Below are positions 1-7,134 of a DNA stretch of 7,134 bases, piece after piece. The stretch comes from Candidatus Pelagibacter sp. (GTDB taxonomy: Bacteria; Pseudomonadota; Alphaproteobacteria; Pelagibacterales; Pelagibacteraceae). Below the pieces are notes generated by a model. The model was not told where the DNA came from. It ran no database searches and was given only the letters and a program-made list of their open reading frames with translations. The translations under genes were made by a program, and so were the position numbers. How positions within the stretch are numbered: the stretch's first letter is position 1; each line of letters starts with the position of its first letter. The stretch is taken from the NCBI GenBank assembly GCA_013204495.1, contig JABMNQ010000056.1, positions 1 to 7,134 on the forward strand, written 5' to 3'.

Positions 1-1773
<1,773 letters not shown>

Positions 1774-1797
1774 GAATAGTGGTATTTAAATAGGTAA

Positions 1798-2571
1798 TTA
1801 GCTTGTTGCAAGCATTTTTTTTAATTCAGCAATAGCTTTTGCCGGATTTAGTCCTTTTGGACAAGCATTAGTACAATTCATAATAGTGTGACATCTATAT
1901 AACTTAAGTTCATCAGCTACTTTTTTAAGTCTTTCTTTTCTCTCGTCATCTCTACTATCAACTATCCATCTATAAGCTTGAAGTAAAACAGCTGGACCTA
2001 AATATTTGTCTCCATTCCACCAATAACTTGGACACGAAGTTGAGCAACATGCACACATTATACATTCATAAGCTCCATCTAATTTTTCTCTATCTTTTTT
2101 CGATTGAATAATTTCAGTAGTTTCAACTTTAGTATTTGTTTTTAACCATGGTTCAATTGATTCGTACTGCTTAAAAAACCCACTTAGATCCCCAATTAAA
2201 TCTTTTTTAACTTTTAAATGAGGCAATGGATAAATATTTATATCACCTTTAATTTCTGAATGAGGTTTTGTACAGGCTAAGCCATTTTTACCATCCATAT
2301 TCATAGCACACGATCCACAAACACCATGAGCGCAAGATCTTCTATATGCCAATGAAGGATCAATTTCATTTTTAATTTTATTTAAAACATCTAGAACTTT
2401 TGATGGACAATTATCCATATCAACTTCGTAGGTATCTACTCTAGGATTTTGTCCTGTTGACGGATCCCATCTATATATGTTTACTTTTCTAATGTTTTTT
2501 GATCCAGTAGTGTCTTTATAATATTGACCTTTTTGAACTTTGGAATTTTCAGGTAGATTAATTTGAACCAT
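1798..2571 (-). CDS. sdhB: Succinate dehydrogenase iron-sulfur subunit SdhB
   Basis: The electron-wiring subunit of complex II passes electrons from the SdhA flavin to the membrane quinone; it sits on the cytoplasmic face of the membrane. At 257 residues it has the usual alphaproteobacterial length. The N-terminal ferredoxin domain holds the [2Fe-2S] ligands Cys80, Cys85, Cys88 and Cys100. The C-terminal domain has [12 protein letters not shown] (170-181) and [14 protein letters not shown] (227-240): by comparison with E. coli, Cys170/173/176/237 bind [4Fe-4S] and Cys180/227/233 bind [3Fe-4S]. Trp185 in [10 protein letters not shown] matches the tryptophan lining the ubiquinone site. All expected ligands are present, so the cluster relay should be intact. 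The start codon overlaps the sdhA stop by one base (TAATG), which suggests coupled translation, and it is the only start here with a Shine-Dalgarno-like stretch in front. Confidence 0.98.
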   Translation of the reverse strand: MVQINLPENSKVQKGQYYKDTTGSKNIRKVNIYRWDPSTGQNPRVDTYEVDMDNCPSKVLDVLNKIKNEIDPSLAYRRSCAHGVCGSCAMNMDGKNGLACTKPHSEIKGDINIYPLPHLKVKKDLIGDLSGFFKQYESIEPWLKTNTKVETTEIIQSKKDREKLDGAYECIMCACCSTSCPSYWWNGDKYLGPAVLLQAYRWIVDSRDDERKERLKKVADELKLYRCHTIMNCTNACPKGLNPAKAIAELKKMLATS

Positions 2572-4346
2572 TAATAAACCCTCTCTTGTGGTGGAAAATA
2601 CTGAACTTCATTTGTTAGAGTAGTTTTATGAACTGGTCTATAATCAATTTTAGTGTCTTTTCCATTACACCAAACAATAGTGTGTTGCATAAATTTTTCA
2701 TCATCTCTCTTAGGATAGTCTTCTCTTGCATGGGCTCCTCTGCTTTCTTTTCGGTGATATGCGGAGTCAACAGTGGTAATTGCTTGTCTTATCAAGTTAT
2801 CAAGCTCTAATGTTTCAACTAAATCTGTATTAAATACTAAAGATCTATCTTTAACAGATATTGATTCCATTCCATCATAAACTTTTCTAATTTCATCAAA
2901 TCCTTCTTTTAAAGTTTTTTCTGTTCTAAAAACTGCACATTTTGATTGCATTATTTTTTGCATTGAAAGTCTTAGTTCTGCAGTACTGTTTTTTCCATCT
3001 GCATTTCTAAGTTTGTCAAATCTTTCTAAACATTTTTCAGTTTCAGACTCACTAACCTCTTCGTGTGGTGTGCCTGGTTTAACTAATTCAGCCGCCCTAA
3101 TTGCTGCTGCTCTTCCAAATACCACTAAATCAATCAAAGAATTTGATCCTAATCTATTTGCTCCATGCACAGAAACGCAAGCTGCCTCACCAATCGCCAT
3201 TAGTCCTGGGACAGTTTTTTCAGATCCATTAACAGTTAAAACTTCAGCTTTATAATTTGTTGGAATTCCCCCCATGTTATAATGCACAGTAGGCACAACG
3301 GGTATTGGCTCTTTAGTGACATCTACATTTGCAAACAATCTTGCAGCTTCTGCAATTCCTGGAAGTCTGCTTTCAATAATTTTTTTATCTAAGTGGCTTA
3401 AGTGTAAATAAATATGGTCTTTATCTTTACCTACGCCTCTTCCCTCATTTATCTCAATTGACATCGATCTACTTACAACATCTCTAGATGCTAAATCTTT
3501 TGCTTTTGGTGCATATCTTTCCATAAATCTCTCACCTTTAGAATTTACTAAATAGCCACCCTCGCCTCTAACACCCTCTGAAATTAAAGTACCATGTCCA
3601 TAAATTCCTGTTGGATGAAATTGAACAAATTCCATATCCTGCAAAGGTAGGCCTGCTCTTAATACCATTGCATTACCATCACCTGTACATGTGTGTGCTG
3701 ATGTTGCAGAATAATAAACTTTACCATAACCACCTGTAGCTATTATTGTTATGTGAGCTCTAAATCTGTGAATAGTTCCATCATTTAAGTTCCAGGCTAT
3801 AAGACCTTTGCATTCACCATCTTTCATTATTAAATCTAGTGCAAAATATTCAATAAAAAATTCAGTATTGTGTTTTAATGCCTGCCCATAAAGTGTGTGA
3901 AGTATTGCATGTCCTGTTCTATCTGCAGCTGCGCAAGTTCTTTGAGCAATTCCATTGCCATAATTTTTAGTCATTCCACCAAAAGGTCGCTGATAAATTT
4001 TTCCATCATCTGTTCTACTAAACGGAACACCATATTTTTCTAATTCTATTACTGCTTTTGGAGCTTCCTTACAAAGATACTCAATACTATCTTGGTCGCC
4101 CAACCAATCAGCACCTTTAACTGTGTCGTACATGTGCCATCTCCAATCATCCTCTCCCATATTTCCTAGGGCAGCAGAGATTCCTCCCTGTGCAGCAGAT
4201 GTGTGACTTCTAGTGGGAAAAACTTTTGAAATACAGGCAGTTTTTAAACCAGCTTCACTTAACCCAACAGCAGCTCTTAGCCCAGAGCCTCCAGCTCCAA
4301 GCACGATAACATCATATTCATGGTCTATAATTTTATAAGCACTCAT
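2571..4346 (-). CDS. sdhA: Succinate dehydrogenase flavoprotein subunit SdhA
   Basis: The catalytic subunit of complex II oxidises succinate to fumarate with covalently bound FAD, on the cytoplasmic face of the membrane. At 591 residues it is full length. The FAD-binding loop [10 protein letters not shown] is at 17-26; His48 in [10 protein letters not shown] is the expected covalent flavin attachment site. Active-site residues, by comparison with E. coli SdhA, are His244 (QFHPTG), Arg288 (LASRDVVSR), His355 (PTVHYNMGG) and Arg398 ([11 protein letters not shown]). The C-terminal helical domain has the usual [15 protein letters not shown] (531-545). Nothing expected is missing. The ATG overlaps the sdhD stop by four bases (ATGA), and the stop overlaps the sdhB start, so C, D, A and B form one translational series. 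A fumarate reductase is less likely, because the series has the SdhC/SdhD-type two-subunit anchor and SdhB is of the proteobacterial SQR type. Confidence 0.98.
   Translation of the reverse strand: MSAYKIIDHEYDVIVLGAGGSGLRAAVGLSEAGLKTACISKVFPTRSHTSAAQGGISAALGNMGEDDWRWHMYDTVKGADWLGDQDSIEYLCKEAPKAVIELEKYGVPFSRTDDGKIYQRPFGGMTKNYGNGIAQRTCAAADRTGHAILHTLYGQALKHNTEFFIEYFALDLIMKDGECKGLIAWNLNDGTIHRFRAHITIIATGGYGKVYYSATSAHTCTGDGNAMVLRAGLPLQDMEFVQFHPTGIYGHGTLISEGVRGEGGYLVNSKGERFMERYAPKAKDLASRDVVSRSMSIEINEGRGVGKDKDHIYLHLSHLDKKIIESRLPGIAEAARLFANVDVTKEPIPVVPTVHYNMGGIPTNYKAEVLTVNGSEKTVPGLMAIGEAACVSVHGANRLGSNSLIDLVVFGRAAAIRAAELVKPGTPHEEVSESETEKCLERFDKLRNADGKNSTAELRLSMQKIMQSKCAVFRTEKTLKEGFDEIRKVYDGMESISVKDRSLVFNTDLVETLELDNLIRQAITTVDSAYHRKESRGAHAREDYPKRDDEKFMQHTIVWCNGKDTKIDYRPVHKTTLTNEVQYFPPQERVY
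2579..2585 (-). promoter_or_regulatory. Shine-Dalgarno-like site before sdhB
   Basis: On the minus strand the last codons of sdhA contain GAGAGGG, with seven bases between it and the sdhB ATG. It matches the GAGG core of a ribosome-binding site at usable spacing, and it supports the ATG that overlaps the sdhA stop. No comparable stretch precedes the other starts in the window. The bases also encode the conserved SdhA C-terminus (ERV), so the match could be incidental. Confidence 0.4.
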
Positions 4347-4672
4347 ATTTTTAAATTAAATATAATAATAATTGTAATTAGAGGAACTACTATAGCAAAT
4401 ATTCTTAAAACTTTGTTTGCGGCATTTTTGGTTTTTTCATCCTGTATATAATCTTCAAATACCTCGCTAATACTTAAATTAGAGAAGAAGAATGCAAATA
4501 TTAGAAATAATGAAAATAATATTTTGGATGATTGTGTTGAAAAAAAACTTAACACTTCAGCATAATCTTTATCAAAAATACCTACTAAATTTATAATAAA
4601 CCAAGACATTAAAGGAACTAAAATAACCGAACTTGCTTTTAAAAATACCCATTTTTTAGTTGCTCCATTCAT
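4343..4672 (-). CDS. sdhD: Succinate dehydrogenase membrane anchor SdhD, lacking the heme-ligand histidine
   Basis: A small membrane subunit that, with SdhC, anchors SdhAB and forms the quinone site. At 109 residues it has three hydrophobic segments (about 12-32, 50-66 and 88-107), the usual SdhD topology. Identity rests on topology, on position between sdhC and sdhA, and on the end of helix II, VFEDYI (71-76), which matches the conserved V-x-x-D-Y. Tyr75 is the counterpart of E. coli SdhD Tyr83 at the quinone site. Counting back 12 residues from that Tyr, as in E. coli, places Phe63 where heme-ligand His71 should be, and Ser67 where the conserved Gly75 should be. The protein has no histidine and no cysteine. 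It overlaps sdhA by four bases and starts 6 nt after the sdhC stop. The family call is good; heme binding is doubtful. Confidence 0.88.
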   Translation of the reverse strand: MNGATKKWVFLKASSVILVPLMSWFIINLVGIFDKDYAEVLSFFSTQSSKILFSLFLIFAFFFSNLSISEVFEDYIQDEKTKNAANKVLRIFAIVVPLITIIIIFNLKI

Positions 4673-4678
4673 AAAAAA

Positions 4679-5053
4679 TTATTTTCCTAAAAGATAAATT
4701 AAAATTGTTAATATAAATGAACCAATAATTACAGCTAGGCCAGTAATCTTTGTAGTTTTCAATTCAAAACCATATCCTAGGTCCATAATTAAATGTCTTA
4801 TTTCGCTAAGTATTTGAAAGCTAAAAGACCAAGTTAGTCCTAGTATTATAAATTTTCCAAAAATAGACTGTAAGAAAACTTTAGTGAACTCATAACTTGT
4901 CTCTCCTAATAATAAAGAAGCTACCCAAACACATATAATTGTAATCGCAATTATATTGATAACACCTGTAATTCTATGCGAAATCGAAACTAAAGATGAA
5001 ATGTGCCATCTATAGATTTGTATATGAGGTGATAAAGGATTATTATTTTCCAT
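4679..5053 (-). CDS. sdhC: Succinate dehydrogenase cytochrome b556-type subunit SdhC, with Gln at the heme-ligand site
   Basis: The larger membrane anchor of complex II; with SdhD and SdhB it builds the ubiquinone pocket. At 124 residues with three hydrophobic segments (about 28-49, 66-83 and 104-122) it is typical. The N-terminal PLSPHIQIYRW (6-16) and SISHRITG (23-30) are hallmark SdhC sequences; Ser23 and Arg27 match the E. coli quinone-site residues Ser27 and Arg31. The helix II motif reads QILSEIRHLIMDLGYGFEL (80-98), where family members normally have His-x-x-x-Gly-I-R-H. The first position, the heme b ligand (His84 in E. coli), is Gln80 (codon CAA), and the glycine is Glu84. His26 and His87 remain. 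The start overlaps the end of asd by 11 nt; SPH-x-Q-x-YRW begins at residue 8, so this start gives the normal N-terminus. No Shine-Dalgarno is visible. Confidence 0.95.
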   Translation of the reverse strand: MENNNPLSPHIQIYRWHISSLVSISHRITGVINIIAITIICVWVASLLLGETSYEFTKVFLQSIFGKFIILGLTWSFSFQILSEIRHLIMDLGYGFELKTTKITGLAVIIGSFILTILIYLLGK

Positions 5054-6050
5054 TAGAATTATTTGTAATTAAAGTTTCAGCAATTTCAACTGCGTTCAAT
5101 GCAGCGCCTCTAAGTAAATTATCAGAAACAATCCATAAATTTAATGAGTTTTTATTAGTTTTATCTTCTCTTATTCTGGAAATATAGGTTTCATTTTTAC
5201 CTTCTGCTTCTATCGGTGTGATATAACCCCCATCCTCTCTTAAATCATAAACTTCACATCCTTCAGCTTTACTAAGTACATCTCTAACTTTTTCTAAAGA
5301 AAATGGTTTTTCAAATTGAATATTTACTGATTCCGAATGGGAAACCATAACAGGAATTCTTACACATGTTGCTGTTAATTCAATCTTTTCATCAAGAATT
5401 TTTTTCGTTTCGTTTGTCATTTTTAATTCTTCTTTAGTGTACCCATTATCTGTAAAAACATCGATTTGAGGAATTGCATTAAAGGCTATTTGTTTAGTAA
5501 AGTTTTTAGGTTTAATTTTTTCGTTATTTAAAGATAGTTTTGTTTGCTCAATTAATTCATCCATGGGACTTTTGCCACCGCCAGAAACTGATTGATAAGT
5601 AGACACAACTACTCTTTGAATTTTAAATAAATCATGCAATGGTTTAAGGACAATAACCAGTTGTGCAGTAGAACAGTTTGGATTTGCTATAATATTTTTT
5701 TTCATATTATTAATAGCTTCAGGATTTACTTGAGGTACAATTAAAGGTACATTTGGATCCATTCTATAAAAACTAGAATTATCTATAACAATTGAATGTT
5801 TTGCAGCTACTGGTGCATACTTTTCTGAAATTTTACCTCCAGCAGCAAAAAAAGTAATTTTAATTTTTGAAAAATCAAAAGTTTCAAGATTGAAAACTTC
5901 ATGCTCCTTACCTTTAAAAATTATTTTTTGACCAGCACTTCTGGCTGATGCAACCAAATATAACTCCGTAATATTAAGTTTTTTTTTCTCTAGTACTTCG
6001 AGAATTTTTCTCCCAACATTACCTGTGGCTCCTACAATTGCTATATTCAT
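5043..6050 (-). CDS. asd: Aspartate-semialdehyde dehydrogenase
   Basis: Reduces L-aspartyl-4-phosphate to aspartate semialdehyde with NADPH in the cytoplasm, the branch-point step to lysine/diaminopimelate, threonine and methionine. At 335 residues it is full length. The NADP-binding loop GATGNVGRK is at 7-15; SARSAG (35-40) is the phosphate-binding stretch. Catalytic Cys126 lies in NPNCSTAQLV. TYQSVSGGGK (151-160), NAIPQID (191-197) and the substrate region YTKEELKM (204-211) follow. Catalytic His238 is in RIPVMVSHSESV, with Arg231 as a likely substrate-binding residue. The C-terminus keeps DNLLRGAALNAVEIAE (310-325). It sits 20 nt after dmdA and its last 11 nt overlap the sdhC start, so it is embedded in the same transcription unit. 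N-acetylglutamyl-phosphate reductase, a relative, is excluded by the Asd-specific motifs. Confidence 0.97.
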   Translation of the reverse strand: MNIAIVGATGNVGRKILEVLEKKKLNITELYLVASARSAGQKIIFKGKEHEVFNLETFDFSKIKITFFAAGGKISEKYAPVAAKHSIVIDNSSFYRMDPNVPLIVPQVNPEAINNMKKNIIANPNCSTAQLVIVLKPLHDLFKIQRVVVSTYQSVSGGGKSPMDELIEQTKLSLNNEKIKPKNFTKQIAFNAIPQIDVFTDNGYTKEELKMTNETKKILDEKIELTATCVRIPVMVSHSESVNIQFEKPFSLEKVRDVLSKAEGCEVYDLREDGGYITPIEAEGKNETYISRIREDKTNKNSLNLWIVSDNLLRGAALNAVEIAETLITNNSNGK

Positions 6051-6070
6051 GATACTATTAGGCTTTTATA

Positions 6071-7134
6071 CTAGATGAAGGGTAAATCGCAAACTTTTCC
6101 GTTAAAAGTGTTGCCATTTATATCAATCTTAAAGGATTGAGAGTTTTCCCAAAAAGATTTTTTAATCATGGCAATTCCTATTACCTGTTTAAATTGAGGA
6201 GAATAGGTTGCAGATCTTAAGTCTCCAATTAAAACATTGTTAGTGTCATAAATATTCTTAGATGAAGTTAAGCTAATTTCTTTTAAATCAATTTTGACAC
6301 CTCTTAATTTTTTAACAACTCCTTCAGACTTAATCTTTTTTAATTTTTCTTTACCTAAAAAAACAACTTCACTATCTAAAGAAACATACTGATCAAAACC
6401 ACATTCAAAGGGGTTGTCATTATTATCAAAATCATTACCATAAGACAGGAGCGCACTCTCAATTCTTTCAATTAAATTTGGACAACCTGGCTTTACATTA
6501 AATTCTTTTCCAACTTCAAATAGCTTGTCATATAACTTTTGACCTAACTCAGGATTTTGAACATAAACTTCAAATCCTCCTTGTTTTGACCAACCAGATC
6601 TTGCTATTAAATGTTTTTCACCCTCAAAATCAAAATAATCAAAACCGAAAAACTTTAATTCAGTTATTTTACTTCCAAAAAAATTTTCCATTAATGAAAA
6701 AGATTTTGGTCCCTGTATCGCAATTATATCTACTGTTGGCTCAATAATATTAACTTCAAATTTATATCCAGAAGCTAGGCCTTTTGCATAAAATAGCACA
6801 TCAGAATCTGCGATTGATATCCACCATTTATCTTCTGCTATTTTTAAAATAACCGGATCATTAACCAAATTTCCTAAATCATCTATTATTGGACAATAAT
6901 AACATCTGCCTACTTTTGATTTTGATAAATCTCTGCACGTCATTAGCTGAACTAGTTTCGAAGAATCTTTTCCTGAAATTTCAACCTGTCTCTCAGCTGC
7001 AACATCCCACACTTGAACATGTTCCTTTAAATGTTGATATCCATCTTCAATTGAGCCAAAGGCTGCTGGCAATAACATATGGTTATAAACTGTATAAGCA
7101 GTAACTCCTTGCTCTTCTATTCTTGAGGTGTAGG
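6071..7134 (-). CDS. dmdA: Dimethylsulfoniopropionate demethylase DmdA (5' end cut by right window edge)
   Basis: DmdA moves a methyl group from DMSP to tetrahydrofolate in the cytoplasm, giving 3-methylmercaptopropionate and 5-methyl-THF, the first step of DMSP demethylation. The frame is open to base 7134. The ATG at 7078 is internal: 18 further in-frame codons precede it ([18 protein letters not shown]), and they fit the DmdA N-terminus I recall from Pelagibacter. So 353 residues are visible, and about 15 are missing if the family length is near 370. Counting from that internal Met, [15 protein letters not shown] (24-38), [20 protein letters not shown] (44-63), [14 protein letters not shown] (159-172) and [20 protein letters not shown] (204-223) identify the GcvT/DmdA folate-binding fold; a C-terminal barrel runs from about 258 to the end. 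The GcvT Asp-Asp pair after the glycine turn reads Asn-Asp here (LVNDPV). A glycine-cleavage T-protein is the alternative, but the close likeness to SAR11 DmdA makes that unlikely. Confidence 0.92.
   Translation of the reverse strand, partial: YTSRIEEQGVTAYTVYNHMLLPAAFGSIEDGYQHLKEHVQVWDVAAERQVEISGKDSSKLVQLMTCRDLSKSKVGRCYYCPIIDDLGNLVNDPVILKIAEDKWWISIADSDVLFYAKGLASGYKFEVNIIEPTVDIIAIQGPKSFSLMENFFGSKITELKFFGFDYFDFEGEKHLIARSGWSKQGGFEVYVQNPELGQKLYDKLFEVGKEFNVKPGCPNLIERIESALLSYGNDFDNNDNPFECGFDQYVSLDSEVVFLGKEKLKKIKSEGVVKKLRGVKIDLKEISLTSSKNIYDTNNVLIGDLRSATYSPQFKQVIGIAMIKKSFWENSQSFKIDINGNTFNGKVCDLPFI

Noticed and set aside
2628..2810. Plus-strand open frame of 60 codons
   Set aside because: Antisense to the conserved C-terminal part of sdhA; no independent coding signal.
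3013..3255. Plus-strand open frame of 80 codons
   Set aside because: Antisense to the sdhA active-site region, including the HGANRLG motif; chance frame.
4343..4672. Degraded or frameshifted sdhD
   Set aside because: Length, three hydrophobic segments, the D-Y motif and clean junctions to both neighbours indicate a functional gene despite the missing heme histidine.
4996..5187. Plus-strand open frame of 63 codons
   Set aside because: Antisense across the asd/sdhC junction, both of which are well supported genes; no recognisable product.
6051..6070. Possible promoter or terminator between dmdA and asd
   Set aside because: Only 20 bases, AT-rich, with no inverted repeat and no separable -10/-35 pair.
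7076..7078. ATG at 7078 as the true start of dmdA
   Set aside because: The frame stays open upstream to the window edge, and those 18 codons fit the DmdA N-terminus, so the real start lies outside the window.
6889..7104. Plus-strand open frame of 71 codons
   Set aside because: Antisense to dmdA; its hydrophobic start reflects the complement of conserved DmdA codons.
6071..7134. Glycine-cleavage T-protein (GcvT) as the identity of the first gene
   Set aside because: Same fold, but the conserved blocks match SAR11 DmdA far better, and no gcvH or gcvP lies beside it in the visible window.

Overview
The window is AT-rich (about one third G+C by eye) and almost wholly coding. Eight genes lie head to tail on the minus strand, and only 57 bases fall between genes. 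This compactness, the low G+C, the alphaproteobacterial-type SdhA/SdhB sequences and a DMSP demethylase that closely resembles the Pelagibacter enzyme point to a SAR11-clade marine alphaproteobacterium (Pelagibacterales). The taxonomic call is inferred from protein resemblance and layout; no database search was possible.

In transcription order (right to left) the genes are: dmdA (5' end cut by the right window edge), asd, sdhC, sdhD, sdhA, sdhB, mmsA and mdh (3' part cut by the left edge). Junctions are 20 nt, an 11-nt overlap, 6 nt, a 4-nt ATGA overlap, a 1-nt TAATG overlap, 24 nt and 7 nt. No gap could hold an ordinary promoter plus leader or a hairpin terminator, so the run looks like one long transcription unit whose promoter lies beyond the right edge. 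No RNA gene, mobile element, repeat array or CRISPR is visible.

Functionally this is a central-carbon block. SdhCDAB is the membrane succinate:quinone oxidoreductase (TCA cycle and respiratory complex II) and Mdh is the malate dehydrogenase two steps further on. MmsA makes propionyl-CoA or acetyl-CoA from (methyl)malonate semialdehyde and so feeds the same cycle. DmdA demethylates the algal osmolyte DMSP onto tetrahydrofolate, and Asd supplies aspartate semialdehyde for lysine, threonine and methionine.

The most notable feature is in the SDH membrane anchor. By eye alignment, both residues expected to be the axial histidine ligands of heme b are replaced (Gln80 in SdhC, Phe63 in SdhD), and SdhD contains no histidine or cysteine at all, while the quinone-site residues are kept. 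This suggests a complex II with no heme, or with an unconventionally bound heme. Otherwise the genes are intact, recognisable family members; I see no evidence of a new multi-gene system.
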